Shown in pieces: positions 38,206 through 48,041 of a DNA stretch of 64,000 nt. The stretch comes from Paracoccaceae bacterium. GTDB taxonomy: Bacteria; Pseudomonadota; Alphaproteobacteria; Rhodobacterales; Rhodobacteraceae. Made by a program: the position numbers and the translations under genes. Every line of letters begins with the position of its first letter. Position 1 is the stretch's first letter. Below the pieces are notes generated by a model. The model made no database searches and was not told the DNA's origin. It was given only the letters and a program-made list of their open reading frames with translations. The stretch lies in contig WLWX01000001.1 of assembly GCA_012103375.1 (NCBI GenBank), positions 1,788,501-1,852,500 of the forward strand. The letters run 5' to 3'.

Positions 38206-40206
38206 ATGTTCAAAAAAATTCTTATCGCCAACCGGGGCGAAATTGCATGCCGGGTCATCAAATCTGCGCGCCGCATGGGCATTGCAACCGTTGCAATCTA
38301 CTCGGACGCTGACCGCAATGCGCTTCACGTAAAAATGGCCGATGAAGCGGTTCGCATCGGTCCGCCGCCCGCCAACCAATCCTACATCGTGATAGACAAC
38401 GTCCTGCAAGCCATCCGGGAAACCGGCGCCGAAGCGGTGCATCCCGGATACGGTTTCCTTTCTGAAAACAAGGCCTTCGCCGAAGCGCTTGCGAAAGAGG
38501 GTGTGGCATTTATCGGCCCGCCCCCTGGTGCGATCGAAAAGATGGGCGACAAGATCACCTCCAAGAAGATCGCCGCGAAGGCTGGCGTGTCGACGGTGCC
38601 GGGCTTTATGGGGCTGATCGACGACGCGGAGCACGCGGTCAAGATCGCCACCGAAATCGGCTATCCGGTGATGATCAAGGCCAGCGCGGGTGGCGGTGGC
38701 AAGGGCATGCGGATCGCCTGGAACGACGATGAAGCGCGCGAGGGGTTCCAAAGCTCGAAGAACGAAGCCGCAGCCAGTTTTGGCGATGACCGCATATTCA
38801 TTGAAAAATTTGTAACCCAGCCACGCCATATCGAAATCCAGGTTCTGGCCGATAGTCACGGCAACACCCTCTATCTGGGAGAGCGCGAATGCTCGATCCA
38901 GCGACGCAATCAGAAAGTTATCGAAGAAGCGCCCAGCCCGTTTCTGGATGAAGCCACACGCAAGAAGATGGGCGAACAGGCCTGCGCATTGGCGGCGGCC
39001 GTTGGCTATACCAGTGCCGGTACGGTCGAGTTCATCGTCGATGGAGAGCGCAACTTCTATTTCCTTGAAATGAACACGCGGCTTCAGGTCGAACATCCGG
39101 TGACCGAGCTGATCACTGGCGTCGACCTGGTTGAACAGATGATCAACGTCGCCGCTGGCAAGAAATTGCCGATGGCGCAGGACGACATCACGCTGAACGG
39201 CTGGGCGATGGAAAGCCGGCTTTATGCGGAAGACCCGTATCGAAATTTTCTGCCCTCTACCGGGCGTCTGACCCGCTATCGCCCGCCGTTCGAAGTGGCC
39301 GAGGAAGACTTCGTCGTCCGCAATGACACCGGTGTTTTCGAGGGTGGCGAGATCTCGATCTACTATGATCCGATGATCGCCAAGCTTTGCACCTGGGGGC
39401 CGGACCGACCGGCGGCCATTGCCGGGATGCGCGACGCGCTGGATGCATTCGAGGTTGAGGGGATCGGCCACAACCTGCCGTTCCTGGCAGCCGTGATGGA
39501 TCATCCGAAATTCAAATCGGGCGACATCACCACAGCATTCATCGAAGAAGAATACCCGGACGGTTTCGCTGGCGTCACCCCGGATGAAAGCACGCTGCGC
39601 CGCCTTGCCGCCGTTGCGGCGCACGTGAAGATGCACAAGGAAGCCCGCGAATCGCAGATTTCTGGTGCGATGGCGAACCACAGCCGCCGGATCGCGCCCG
39701 AGTGGGTGGTGGCGCTGGGTCGTCAGACCTTCCCAGTACATGTCGAGGAAAACGGTGAAGGTACCGAAGTCCGGTTCGCGGACGACGGAACAATAAGCGT
39801 GCGATCCGACTGGACACTGGGCGACCGGCTGTTCCAGGGCGAGGTTGGCGGTTCATTCATGATCGTCAAGGTCGATTTCATCCGCGGCGGGGCGCGACTG
39901 CGCAACCGCGGGGCAGATCTTAAGGCCGTCGTGCGCACGCCGCGCCAGGCGGAACTGGCGGCAATGATGCCGGAAAAAGCGCCGCCCGATACATCGAAAT
40001 TCCTGCTGTGTCCGATGCCGGGGCTGTTGGTCTCGGTTGCGGTCAAAGTTGGTGACACGGTCGAAGAAGGGCAAGCGCTGGCAACCGTCGAGGCGATGAA
40101 GATGGAGAACATCCTGCGCGCCGAGAAAAAGGGAACAGTCGCCAAGGTCAATGCGGATCCCGGTGCAAGCCTGGCCGTGGATGAGGCGATTTTGGAGTTC
40201 GAGTGA
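38206..40206 (+). CDS. pccA: propionyl-CoA carboxylase alpha subunit (biotin carboxylase + biotin carrier)
   Basis: 666 residues. N-terminal biotin carboxylase: FKKILIANRGEIACRV, VHPGYGFLSEN, ATP-grasp glycine loop ASAGGGGKGMR (about 159-169), EMNTRLQVEHPVTE. A linker domain (about 450-590) is typical of PccA. The C-terminal biotinyl domain has EAMKMEN with Lys near residue 632 carrying biotin. Carboxylates biotin with bicarbonate and ATP, working with PccB. ATG 38206 is chosen since conserved sequence starts there and a terminator lies upstream. Confidence 0.95.
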   Translation: MFKKILIANRGEIACRVIKSARRMGIATVAIYSDADRNALHVKMADEAVRIGPPPANQSYIVIDNVLQAIRETGAEAVHPGYGFLSENKAFAEALAKEGVAFIGPPPGAIEKMGDKITSKKIAAKAGVSTVPGFMGLIDDAEHAVKIATEIGYPVMIKASAGGGGKGMRIAWNDDEAREGFQSSKNEAAASFGDDRIFIEKFVTQPRHIEIQVLADSHGNTLYLGERECSIQRRNQKVIEEAPSPFLDEATRKKMGEQACALAAAVGYTSAGTVEFIVDGERNFYFLEMNTRLQVEHPVTELITGVDLVEQMINVAAGKKLPMAQDDITLNGWAMESRLYAEDPYRNFLPSTGRLTRYRPPFEVAEEDFVVRNDTGVFEGGEISIYYDPMIAKLCTWGPDRPAAIAGMRDALDAFEVEGIGHNLPFLAAVMDHPKFKSGDITTAFIEEEYPDGFAGVTPDESTLRRLAAVAAHVKMHKEARESQISGAMANHSRRIAPEWVVALGRQTFPVHVEENGEGTEVRFADDGTISVRSDWTLGDRLFQGEVGGSFMIVKVDFIRGGARLRNRGADLKAVVRTPRQAELAAMMPEKAPPDTSKFLLCPMPGLLVSVAVKVGDTVEEGQALATVEAMKMENILRAEKKGTVAKVNADPGASLAVDEAILEFE

Positions 40207-41762
40207 ACGCCGACACCCAGCAACTTCGCCTTGGCAGTGTTGCCGTCGCTGGCGCTTTGATCGCCTATGGCGGGCTGATGATCGCAGCACTGGCCCGATC
40301 CGGCTGGAACTTCGAATACCCGCTTGATGACGTCTACATCCACCTTGCCATGGCGTCGGAATTTGCGCGCGGAGGTTATGGCGTCAACAACGGAGAGGTC
40401 GCGTCGGCAGCCTCTTCCGCGCTTTACCCGCTGATTTTGACGCCTTTCCCGGATAGCCAGTTCCAGCGGTTTCTGCCACTTGCATGGAATCTGTTTGGTC
40501 TGTGCCTTGGGGCGTGGCTTTGGGGGCGGGCGCTGGGCTGGGCGGGGTATCGTGGCCTTCTGGGGCTGTTTCTGGCCTTCCTTGGTCCGCTTGTTGTCGG
40601 GGCACATTCGACAGCATTTACCGGGATGGAACACGCGCTGCACGGGGCGGCCAGCATCGCGATCATTTTTGGTTTGGCGCGTCTTTTGCGCGATGGTACC
40701 GGCGTGCCGATGCTGCTGATCGGGCTGTTCGTCGCACCGCTTCTGCGATTCGAAGGTTTGGCGCTGGTTGTCCTTAGCATCGCAATTTTGATGAGTGTGG
40801 GGCGTTGGCGACTGGCCGTACTGGGGGCGGCACTGGGCTTGATCCCGATTGCGGCGTTCATGGGATATCTTGTGTCACTCGGCCTCGACCCGTTGCCGAA
40901 CTCGGTTCAGGCCAAGCTGATCAGCGATGGCGAGGAAAGCATCAGTCGCCTGCAACGCGTGATCGGCACATTCCGGATCAACATCGCCAAACCGGGCGGG
41001 CTGGCCATTCTGGCGCTTGTGGTTGCCGCCATGGCGATGCGGCTGCTGGACGCCGGGCTGCGCCAATCGCGGATCGGCTGGCTGGCGCTGGTGATTGCCG
41101 GGGCGGGTCTGGGGCATCTGCTGTTCGCACAGGTTGGCTGGATGGAACGGTATGAGCATTATGCAATTGCCGCCCTTGGTCTTGGCGCCCTGATCCTTGC
41201 AGCCAGTGTTGGGGATCGGCGCGGTCTGGCGACCGCTATTGCCGTCGCCGCATTGCTGCCTGCGGCCTGGAATTATGTACCGCGCACGATCAGCGATTAT
41301 CCTTGGAACATCCGTGCACAATATCTGCAACAGGCCCAGATGCGCCGGTTCGCCCATCAGCATCTGCAACGCCCGATCGCAGTCAATGATCTGGGCCTCG
41401 CGGTGTGGGGTAATCCGGATTACGTGCTGGACCTTTATGGTCTCGCCAACGACGCGGCGCGCCGCGCGCGCATATTCGACCCCACGCCGGGCTGGGCCGG
41501 GCCGATGGTCGATCGTCACGACGTTGCGGTCATCATGATCTATGACAGTTTCATCAAAGCGGGGATTTCGCCTGACTGGCAGCCACTGGGCAAACTGGTG
41601 ATGCTGCGCGCTGCCGGGTATGTCGGCGACGCCGAAGTCAGCTTTTACGCCGCAACCACCGAAGACGTCGAATCCGCGCAAAAGGCGCTGAATTCATGGG
41701 TGTCAGACCTGCCTCCCGATGCCTGTTTCGTCTTTGCAAACACCGACGCGTGCGCGCGTTAA
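40203..41762 (+). CDS. polytopic membrane protein, GT-C glycosyltransferase-like
   Basis: 519 residues with about ten hydrophobic helices (e.g. ALIAYGGLMIAALA, LLGLFLAFLGPLVVGAH, LAILALVVAAMAMRLL, LAVLGAALGLIPIAAFMGYL). The first extracytoplasmic loop contains EYPLDDVYIHLAMASEFARGG, a D-D pair after the first helix as in GT-C-fold mannosyl/arabinosyltransferases. The C-terminal third is soluble (DLGLAVWGNPDYVLDLYGL). Likely lipid-linked sugar transfer in the inner membrane; acceptor unknown. GTG 40203 overlaps the pccA stop, so it is co-translated with pccA although unrelated in function. Confidence 0.65.
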   Translation: MNADTQQLRLGSVAVAGALIAYGGLMIAALARSGWNFEYPLDDVYIHLAMASEFARGGYGVNNGEVASAASSALYPLILTPFPDSQFQRFLPLAWNLFGLCLGAWLWGRALGWAGYRGLLGLFLAFLGPLVVGAHSTAFTGMEHALHGAASIAIIFGLARLLRDGTGVPMLLIGLFVAPLLRFEGLALVVLSIAILMSVGRWRLAVLGAALGLIPIAAFMGYLVSLGLDPLPNSVQAKLISDGEESISRLQRVIGTFRINIAKPGGLAILALVVAAMAMRLLDAGLRQSRIGWLALVIAGAGLGHLLFAQVGWMERYEHYAIAALGLGALILAASVGDRRGLATAIAVAALLPAAWNYVPRTISDYPWNIRAQYLQQAQMRRFAHQHLQRPIAVNDLGLAVWGNPDYVLDLYGLANDAARRARIFDPTPGWAGPMVDRHDVAVIMIYDSFIKAGISPDWQPLGKLVMLRAAGYVGDAEVSFYAATTEDVESAQKALNSWVSDLPPDACFVFANTDACAR

Positions 41763-42026
41763 AGCGCCTTCCCAAATATCTGAATCGCATCCGAAATGGC
41801 CTGGGCCCGGTGCGCGCCGCAGGCGCAGGGCGCACGCCGGACCGGCCCCACCGGTCTGGCGTCGGTTCGAGGGGAACACATCCGGGATGGTTGACGGCTA
41901 ACCCGGCACCATAAATCATGCCTATGCACTGTTGCTACGCCAACCCGCCGGTCCTGCGCGCGCACTGCTAAAGGCTGGGACTCGCCTTCAGGGAAAGGTG
42001 CAAGTTGTATGGATGATGCTTAAACC

Positions 42027-42500
42027 TCATTCAGCCAGCAAAGCGCGGTCGCGCACTTCCTGTTGCCGCTCGGGCGTTTTGTCGATCACGCGGGTCAATT
42101 CCCGGACGTTCCAGGGCGCGGGCTTCCTGAGTTTTACGCCGCCATCCTTGCCGATCAGCACCAGCATGAAACCGCGCGGGCGCAACTCGGTCCGGAGCGC
42201 CGATTTTTCCGCCGGATCGGTATCTGTGATCACAACCACGTCCCGATCCGCCAGTTCCCCGGCGCGCGCGGCCAACAGGTCCAGCTGTTTGATAAATCGG
42301 GGATCGGCAGTGGAATCCGCAAATACCACCACAGGGCGTGCGATCCATTGGAAATCCGACAGCTCGACGTCGTCGGCGTCCAGCACAATGGTGCGGTCTT
42401 CCTGCCAGATTTCGACCGGGGTCTGTGCTTCGCCCTCGCCCACGGCCCAGGCGGGTCCGCAAAGTATGGTAGCAAAAACAAGTGCAAGAGTCGTTTTCAT
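42027..42500 (-). CDS. secreted DUF4174-domain protein
   Basis: 157 residues. Signal peptide MKTTLALVFATILCGPAWA then a thioredoxin-like domain: RPVVVFADSTADPRFIKQLDLL, VVVITDTDP, RGFMLVLIGKDGGVKLRKPAPW, VRELTRVIDKTPERQQEVR. The G-K-D-G-G-V-K and final R-x-x-E are characteristic of DUF4174. No Cys pair, so no disulfide chemistry. Periplasmic; function unknown. Divergent from the mutase gene. Confidence 0.8.
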   Translation of the reverse strand: MKTTLALVFATILCGPAWAVGEGEAQTPVEIWQEDRTIVLDADDVELSDFQWIARPVVVFADSTADPRFIKQLDLLAARAGELADRDVVVITDTDPAEKSALRTELRPRGFMLVLIGKDGGVKLRKPAPWNVRELTRVIDKTPERQQEVRDRALLAE

Positions 42501-42607
42501 CGGTCCTCCGTTCTGGCAGAATATAGGGTGCAGCGGCAGGAATACGAAGGGGCGATCTGCTTTGGGTCACAGGGATGTCACCTGAAGCGGCGGGCAATAG
42601 GCAAACG

Positions 42608-44728
42608 ATGGACAAAAAATGGACAAAACGCGCAACTGATGAGCTGCGCAATCGCACCCCCGATGACCTGATCTGGCAAACGCCCGAAGGCATCGCCGTG
42701 CGCCCCGTCTATGGCCCCGAAGATCTGTCGGCCGCTGCGCATCTGAACAGCGTACCGGGGGAAGCCCCCTATACCCGTGGTCCCAAGGCGACAATGTACG
42801 TTGGCCGCCCCTGGACCATCCGTCAATACGCCGGATTTTCGACTGCCGAGGAATCAAACGCCTTCTATCGCCGCGCGCTGGCGGCGGGCCAGCAGGGTGT
42901 TTCAGTCGCGTTCGATCTGGCGACGCATCGCGGCTATGACAGTGACCATGACCGGGTCGAAGGTGACGTTGGCAAGGCCGGTGTCGCCATAGATTCCGTC
43001 GAGGATATGAAAATCCTGTTCGATGGCATTCCGCTGGAAAAAGTCAGCGTTTCCATGACCATGAATGGTGCGGTGATCCCGGTTCTGGCCAGTTTCATCG
43101 TGGCGGGCGAAGAACAGGGCGTCGACCGCGCCGCGTTATCAGGGACCATCCAGAACGACATCCTGAAAGAGTTCATGGTCCGCAACACCTATATCTATCC
43201 GCCCGAACCCTCGATGCGGATCGTGGCGGATATCATCGACTATACCAGCCGCGAGATGCCGAAATTCAACTCGATCAGCATCAGCGGCTATCACATGCAA
43301 GAGGCTGGTTCGACGCTGGTACAGGAACTGGCGTTCACGCTGGCCGACGGCAAGGAATATGTGAAAACTGCCGTGGCGCGGGGCATGGATGTGGATGCGT
43401 TCGCTGGCCGTCTGTCCTTCTTCTTTGCCATCGGAATGAACTTCTTCATGGAGGCTGCGAAGCTGCGCGCCGCACGTTTCCTGTGGCACCGGATCATGCA
43501 GGAATTTGAGCCAAAGAAAGAAAAATCCTCGATCCTGCGAACCCATTGCCAGACCAGCGGCGTCAGCTTGCAGGAACAGGACCCCTACAACAACATCGTG
43601 CGCACCGCTTATGAGGCGATGAGCGCGGTTCTGGGCGGCACCCAGTCGCTTCACACGAATTCCTTTGATGAGGCGATGGCCCTGCCGACCGAGTTTTCAT
43701 CCCGCATCGCCCGCAACACGCAGCTGATCCTGCAAAATGAGACCTGTGTGACCAAGGTGGTCGATCCGCTGGCGGGGTCGTATTACGTCGAAGCGCTGAC
43801 GGCCGAGCTTATCGACGCCGCGCAGACCCTGATTGATGAGGTTGATGAACTGGGCGGCATGACCAAGGCGGTGGCCAGCGGGATGCCGAAACTGCGGATA
43901 GAAGAGGCTGCGGCGCGGCGACAGGCGGCCGTCGACCGGGGTGATGAGGTGATCGTCGGGGTCAACAAGTTCCGCCTGGAAACCGAGGATCAGATCGACA
44001 TTCTGGACGTTGACAATATGGCCGTGCGAGCCTCGCAAATGGCGCGGCTGCAACGGGTGCGCGGCACCCGCGATCAAGCCGCCTGCGATGCGGCGCTGGA
44101 GGCGTTGCAGGCTGGTGCGAAGGGCGATGCGAACCTGCTGGAACTGGCCGTCGAAGCTGCACGCGCACGGGCAACCGTGGGTGAAATTTCGATGGCGATG
44201 GAACACGCCTTCGGGCGGCACCGGGCCGAGGTCAAAACCCTCGCCGGGGTCTACGGTGCCGCTTACGCAGGCGACGAAGGCTTTGAAAAGATACAGAAAG
44301 ACGTGGAGTCTTTTGCGCAAGAAGAAGGTCGCCGCCCGCGCATGATGGTGGTCAAGATGGGCCAGGACGGGCATGACCGGGGTGCGAAGGTGATCGCAAC
44401 GGCATTCGCCGATATCGGCTTTGATGTCGATGTCGGACCCTTGTTCCAAACCCCGGAAGAAGCGGCGCAGGATGCGCTGGACAATGACGTGCATGTGGTC
44501 GGAATCTCGTCGCAAGCGGCGGGCCACAAGACCCTTGCACCCAAACTGATCGCAGCGCTGCGGGACGCCGGGGCCGAGGATATTCTGGTGATCTGTGGCG
44601 GCGTTATTCCGGCGCAGGATCACGCCTTCCTGAAAGACGCAGGCGTTGCCGCAATCTTCGGGCCCGGCACCAACATCCCGGACGCCGCCGCGGATATCCT
44701 GCGGCTGATCCGGGCGCGCCGCGCCTGA
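42608..44728 (+). CDS. scpA: methylmalonyl-CoA mutase
   Basis: 706 residues, a single-chain mutase. The catalytic TIM barrel (about 40-540) contains [36 protein letters not shown] and [14 protein letters not shown]. The C-terminal B12-binding domain has the cobalt-ligand motif D-x-H-x-x-G in [14 protein letters not shown] (about 588) followed by GISSQAAGH and [10 protein letters not shown]. Converts methylmalonyl-CoA to succinyl-CoA, completing propionate use begun by PccAB. ATG 42608 lies after the AT-poor leader; ATG 42575 is less likely. Confidence 0.95.
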   Translation: MDKKWTKRATDELRNRTPDDLIWQTPEGIAVRPVYGPEDLSAAAHLNSVPGEAPYTRGPKATMYVGRPWTIRQYAGFSTAEESNAFYRRALAAGQQGVSVAFDLATHRGYDSDHDRVEGDVGKAGVAIDSVEDMKILFDGIPLEKVSVSMTMNGAVIPVLASFIVAGEEQGVDRAALSGTIQNDILKEFMVRNTYIYPPEPSMRIVADIIDYTSREMPKFNSISISGYHMQEAGSTLVQELAFTLADGKEYVKTAVARGMDVDAFAGRLSFFFAIGMNFFMEAAKLRAARFLWHRIMQEFEPKKEKSSILRTHCQTSGVSLQEQDPYNNIVRTAYEAMSAVLGGTQSLHTNSFDEAMALPTEFSSRIARNTQLILQNETCVTKVVDPLAGSYYVEALTAELIDAAQTLIDEVDELGGMTKAVASGMPKLRIEEAAARRQAAVDRGDEVIVGVNKFRLETEDQIDILDVDNMAVRASQMARLQRVRGTRDQAACDAALEALQAGAKGDANLLELAVEAARARATVGEISMAMEHAFGRHRAEVKTLAGVYGAAYAGDEGFEKIQKDVESFAQEEGRRPRMMVVKMGQDGHDRGAKVIATAFADIGFDVDVGPLFQTPEEAAQDALDNDVHVVGISSQAAGHKTLAPKLIAALRDAGAEDILVICGGVIPAQDHAFLKDAGVAAIFGPGTNIPDAAADILRLIRARRA

Positions 44729-45330
44729 TGCAGCCCGATCACCTTGCCGTTGTCGCCGAAACGCTCGAGGCGGGCGTCGCCCATGTTGAGGAGGCGCTGG
44801 GCGTGGCCATGGTGCCAGGTGGGCGGCACGATTTCATGGGCACCCACAACCGATTGCTGGGCTTGGGGCCGGGGTTCTATCTTGAGGTTATTGCGATAGA
44901 TCCGGACGCCAACCCGCCGCCCTATCCGCGCTGGTTCAATCTGGACGGGTTCACCGGCGCGCCCCGGCTGGCCAACTGGATTTGCCGGACAGGTGATCTG
45001 GATGCGGCGCTTGCGGCGGCCCCGTCAGGGGCCGGCCGCCCGATGGACGCTGCGCGCGGCGATCTGAAATGGCGTATGGCGATCCCGGCCGATGGCTGTC
45101 TGCCATTTGATGGCGCGTTTCCGGGGCTGATTGAATGGGCGGGCGCTGCGCATCCTTCGGACCGGCTGCCTGAAAACGGCTGTCGGATGACGCGCCTGGA
45201 AATCATGACGCCGGACCACGCAGCACTTGGCAACGCCCTTCCGGCGATGCCGAACGTTGTTTTGGCCGCTGGCCCGCTTGCCCTTAGGGTCAAGATCGAC
45301 ACGCCGAACGGTCCGCGTGTGCTGATGTGA
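44728..45330 (+). CDS. VOC-family (glyoxalase-like) protein
   Basis: 200 residues. [26 protein letters not shown] is the opening strand of a glyoxalase-like domain with a metal-ligand His (D-H-L). THNRLLGLGPGFYLEVIAIDP gives the second ligand region (Y-L-E-V). Such proteins include PF13468 members with unknown substrates. It overlaps the mutase stop (TGATG), so it belongs to the mutase operon; a methylmalonyl-CoA-epimerase role is tempting, but the layout is that of the PF13468 type, not epimerase. Confidence 0.75.
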   Translation: MQPDHLAVVAETLEAGVAHVEEALGVAMVPGGRHDFMGTHNRLLGLGPGFYLEVIAIDPDANPPPYPRWFNLDGFTGAPRLANWICRTGDLDAALAAAPSGAGRPMDAARGDLKWRMAIPADGCLPFDGAFPGLIEWAGAAHPSDRLPENGCRMTRLEIMTPDHAALGNALPAMPNVVLAAGPLALRVKIDTPNGPRVLM

Positions 45331-45809
45331 TCCGGGAGGCCACAATCGCTGACGGCGCTTCGATCGCGGCAATCTGGAACCCGGTGATCCGCGACAGCCT
45401 TGCCACGTTCAATTCGCTCGAAAAAACACCCGAAGATGTCACCGCACTGATCACGGCCCGACACTCGGACGGTCACGCTTTTTTCGTAGCAGACGAAGGC
45501 GGTGTTATCGGTTTCGCCACCTACGCCCAGTTTCGCGGCGGGGTCGGTTATGCCCATACGATGGAGCACACGGTGATCATCGCTCAGGCAGCGCGGGGCA
45601 GAGGCGTTGGGCGGGCTTTGATGCTGGCCGTCGAAGGCCACGCACGTGCCGCCGGGGTGCACAGCATGTTTGCCGGGGTCAGCGCAGAAAACGCAGGTGC
45701 GGTCAGATTCCACGCGGCACTTGGCTATGAAACTATTGCCAGATTGCCCGAGGTTGGTCGGAAATTCGACCGATGGCTGGATCTGGTACTGATGCAGAAA
45801 CGGCTCTGA
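45327..45809 (+). CDS. GNAT family N-acetyltransferase (phosphinothricin-acetyltransferase-like)
   Basis: 160 residues. IREATIADGASIAAIWNPVIRDSLATF is the usual start of the Pat/YncA subgroup. The acetyl-CoA loop is in AQAARGRGVGRALMLAVEGHARAAGV (R-G-x-G-x-A), followed by FAGVSAENAGAVRFHAALGYE. Acetylates an amine, possibly methionine sulfone or phosphinothricin-type amino acids. GTG 45327 overlaps the preceding gene's stop. Confidence 0.85.
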   Translation: MIREATIADGASIAAIWNPVIRDSLATFNSLEKTPEDVTALITARHSDGHAFFVADEGGVIGFATYAQFRGGVGYAHTMEHTVIIAQAARGRGVGRALMLAVEGHARAAGVHSMFAGVSAENAGAVRFHAALGYETIARLPEVGRKFDRWLDLVLMQKRL

Positions 45810-45824
45810 CCCAGCCTCATCTTG

Positions 45825-45844
45825 TCAAAAATACTCCCGCCCGC
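45825..45844 (-). repeat. short extragenic motif, instance 3
   Basis: On the minus strand this reads CCGCGGGCGGGAGTATTTTTGA, sharing GCGGGAGTATTTT with the copy at 22753. It is between the GNAT and DjlA genes. Confidence 0.45.
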
Positions 45845-45901
45845 GGCATCGCCGCAGTGCGGCGATTTTCAACCCCTGTCAAACCCGCTAAGGGAAGGGT
45901 C

Positions 45902-46594
45902 ATGTCGCTTTGGTCCCGCATATCCGACGCCCTGTCCGCGCTCGCCGCCGGAGAACCACTGTCGGTGGTGTTCGAACGCCTGCGCACCCCGCCCGAACGT
46001 TCGACAGCATTCGGGATCGCGGTTATCGCGCTCAGCGCCAAGATGGCCAAGGCCGACGGGCAGGTAACGCGGGATGAGGTGGCGGCATTCCGCGAAGTCT
46101 TCCATATCCCCGAGGCGGAAGAAGCGAATGCCGTGCGCGTCTTCAACCTTGCGCGTCAGGATGTGGCCGGATTTGAGGATTACGCCCGCAGAATCGGAGC
46201 GATGTTTGCCGACGATGCCGGGCAACGTATCCTGTGCGATCTGATGGAAGGGTTGTTTCACATCGCGATCGCTGATGGGTCATACCATGATGCCGAAGAT
46301 CAGTTCCTGACCCGAACGGCCGAGATTTTTGGCATTGATCAGCGCGCATTTCGTTCTGTGCGCACACGTTTCGTCCCCGATGCCGATCCCGATCCCTGGG
46401 ATGTGCTGGGCGTGACGCCCGACATGCCGATGGAACAGATTCGGGCCGCCTGGCGCGCGCTGGTCCGCGACAGTCACCCGGATCGCATGATCGCCCGCGG
46501 GGTGCCGTCCGAAGCTGTGCGTCTGGCCGAGAAACGCCTGATCGCGATCAACCGCGCCTGGGACGATATCTCGGCACAGGCACCTGCCGCATGA
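45902..46594 (+). CDS. DjlA-like co-chaperone (TerB domain plus J domain)
   Basis: 230 residues from ATG 45902. A TerB-like domain fills about 25-145: FGIAVIALSAKMAKADGQVTRDEVAAF and ILCDLMEGLFHIAIADGSYHDAEDQFL, each with acidic metal-binding residues. The C-terminal J domain (about 163-228) begins DPWDVLGVTPDMP and has the HPD tripeptide in RDSHPDR. It should stimulate DnaK ATPase. It lacks the N-terminal membrane helix of E. coli DjlA. The stop overlaps the next gene. Confidence 0.88.
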   Translation: MSLWSRISDALSALAAGEPLSVVFERLRTPPERSTAFGIAVIALSAKMAKADGQVTRDEVAAFREVFHIPEAEEANAVRVFNLARQDVAGFEDYARRIGAMFADDAGQRILCDLMEGLFHIAIADGSYHDAEDQFLTRTAEIFGIDQRAFRSVRTRFVPDADPDPWDVLGVTPDMPMEQIRAAWRALVRDSHPDRMIARGVPSEAVRLAEKRLIAINRAWDDISAQAPAA

Positions 46595-47634
46595 GGTTTG
46601 CGACATATAATGTCGAATGGTTCTCGAACCTGTTCGCCGATGATGGCCAGCTGCTGATCGATGATGGTTGGTCAGGTCGTCACGATGTGACGCGCCGCGA
46701 CCAGTTGGCCGCATTGGGAAGGGTCTTCAACGCGCTGGATGCGGACGCTGTGATGGTGATCGAAGCCCCGGAAAGCAACCGCAAGCGATCCGGGGTCGAG
46801 GCGCTGGAAAATTTCGCGGCCCATTATGACCTGAGAATTCGCAAAGCGCTGATGGGGTTCGATAACCACACGCAGCAAGAGATTTGTCTGCTGTACGACC
46901 CCGACATGTTGACGGCCAACCATGACCCCAGGGGCGATGCGACGGGCAAGAAGGGATCGGACCAGTCGCCACGCTTTGACGGCGTTTTCCGCATAGATCT
47001 GGACATCGACGCGACCGAGGATCTGGTCCGCTGGTCCAAACCCCCGCTTGAGGCGGCATTGAAAACCCGTGATGGCACCGAACTGCGTCTGATCGGTGTC
47101 CACGCCAAATCGAAGGCCCCGCATGGCGCACGCGGCGCTGCCGAAGTGATGCGCATGTCAATCGCCAACCGCCGCAAACAGTTGGCGCAATGCCTTTGGC
47201 TGCGAAAACGTGTGGTCGAGCATCTGGACGCTGCCGAAGCCCTGATCGTCATGGGCGATTTCAATGATGGGCCGGGGCTGGACGAATATGAAAAGCTGTT
47301 CGGGCGATCGGGTGTCGAAGTTGTTCAGGGCGGCGAAGGTGAGCTGCAATTGTTCGACCCGCACGCCCGCGCGTTGTGGGGGCGGCGTGGCCAGACCCTG
47401 CCGGCCACCGCCCGGTTCTATCTGGCCAAGCAAAAACGCTGGCTGTCGGCGCTGTTGGACTACATCATGATCAGCCCGGAACTGATGTCGAAACGCCCCG
47501 AATGGCGCATCTGGCATCCGTTTGATGATCAGCCCTGCTATGATGATGCCGATTTGCGGGCTGCGTTGCTGACCGCATCGGATCACTTCCCGGTCACCCT
47601 CGATCTGGATCTACAGGCTTCGACCGCCCCTTAA
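46591..47634 (+). CDS. endonuclease/exonuclease/phosphatase family protein
   Basis: 347 residues. EEP-fold motifs are in order: RFATYNVEWFSNLF (first Asn), VMVIEAPES (metal-binding Glu), GVHAKSKAPHG (H-x-K), VMGDFNDGPG (G-D-F-N-D) and SDHFPVTLDLD (S-D-H-F-P-V, catalytic His). DNase-I-like phosphodiesterase; whether it cuts DNA, RNA or a phospholipid is not evident. No signal peptide. Starts within the DjlA stop codon. Confidence 0.88.
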   Translation: MRFATYNVEWFSNLFADDGQLLIDDGWSGRHDVTRRDQLAALGRVFNALDADAVMVIEAPESNRKRSGVEALENFAAHYDLRIRKALMGFDNHTQQEICLLYDPDMLTANHDPRGDATGKKGSDQSPRFDGVFRIDLDIDATEDLVRWSKPPLEAALKTRDGTELRLIGVHAKSKAPHGARGAAEVMRMSIANRRKQLAQCLWLRKRVVEHLDAAEALIVMGDFNDGPGLDEYEKLFGRSGVEVVQGGEGELQLFDPHARALWGRRGQTLPATARFYLAKQKRWLSALLDYIMISPELMSKRPEWRIWHPFDDQPCYDDADLRAALLTASDHFPVTLDLDLQASTAP

Positions 47635-47665
47635 AATTGGCCCCGATCCGTGCTATATTGAGGGT

Positions 47666-48013
47666 ATGACACGTATCCTTGTTTATCCGCTGTCCCTGTT
47701 TTTGCTGGCGACCCCGTCGTTGGCGCAGGAACCCTCCGCGTCCGACGACGGAGAGTTTGAGCGCGGTTTTGAGCTGTTGGGCGAAGGCGCGGAGCTGTTG
47801 TTTCGCGGGCTTCGTGACGAGGCCGAGCCGTCATTGCGCGACATGGTCGAAGCCCTGCGCGACCTGAACTGGAACGGTCTGACGTTCCGCGACATTGACG
47901 ACTATCACCCGCCCGAAGTTCTGCCCAACGGCGATATCATAATCCGCCGCAAAGTGCCGCTGGATCCGATGGAACAGGCAGATCCGGACGGCGATGGCGA
48001 GGTTGATCTTTAA
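47666..48013 (+). CDS. secreted acidic protein of unknown function
   Basis: 115 residues. Signal peptide MTRILVYPLSLFLLATPSLAQ (cleavage after SLA or LAQ). The mature part is strongly acidic with an amphipathic helix (FERGFELLGEGAELLFRGLRDEAEPSLRDMVEALRDL), then FRDIDDYHPPEVLPNGDIIIRRKVPLDP and a final DPDGDGEVDL, a calcium-loop-like D-x-D-G-D. This fits a small family of periplasmic proteins in Rhodobacterales; the function is unknown. Confidence 0.7.
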   Translation: MTRILVYPLSLFLLATPSLAQEPSASDDGEFERGFELLGEGAELLFRGLRDEAEPSLRDMVEALRDLNWNGLTFRDIDDYHPPEVLPNGDIIIRRKVPLDPMEQADPDGDGEVDL

Positions 48014-48041
48014 CGCGGGTCCCGGGACCGGCGCCCAACGC

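Noticed and set aside
38065-39741. 558-residue frame antisense to pccA
   Set aside because: No family motifs; mirrors the codon structure of pccA. It also spans a terminator and the glycine-zipper gene's end.
48013-48030. GGTCCCGGGACC palindrome as a terminator
   Set aside because: A perfect palindrome without loop or T tract; it may be a chance sequence or protein site, and there is no evidence for termination.
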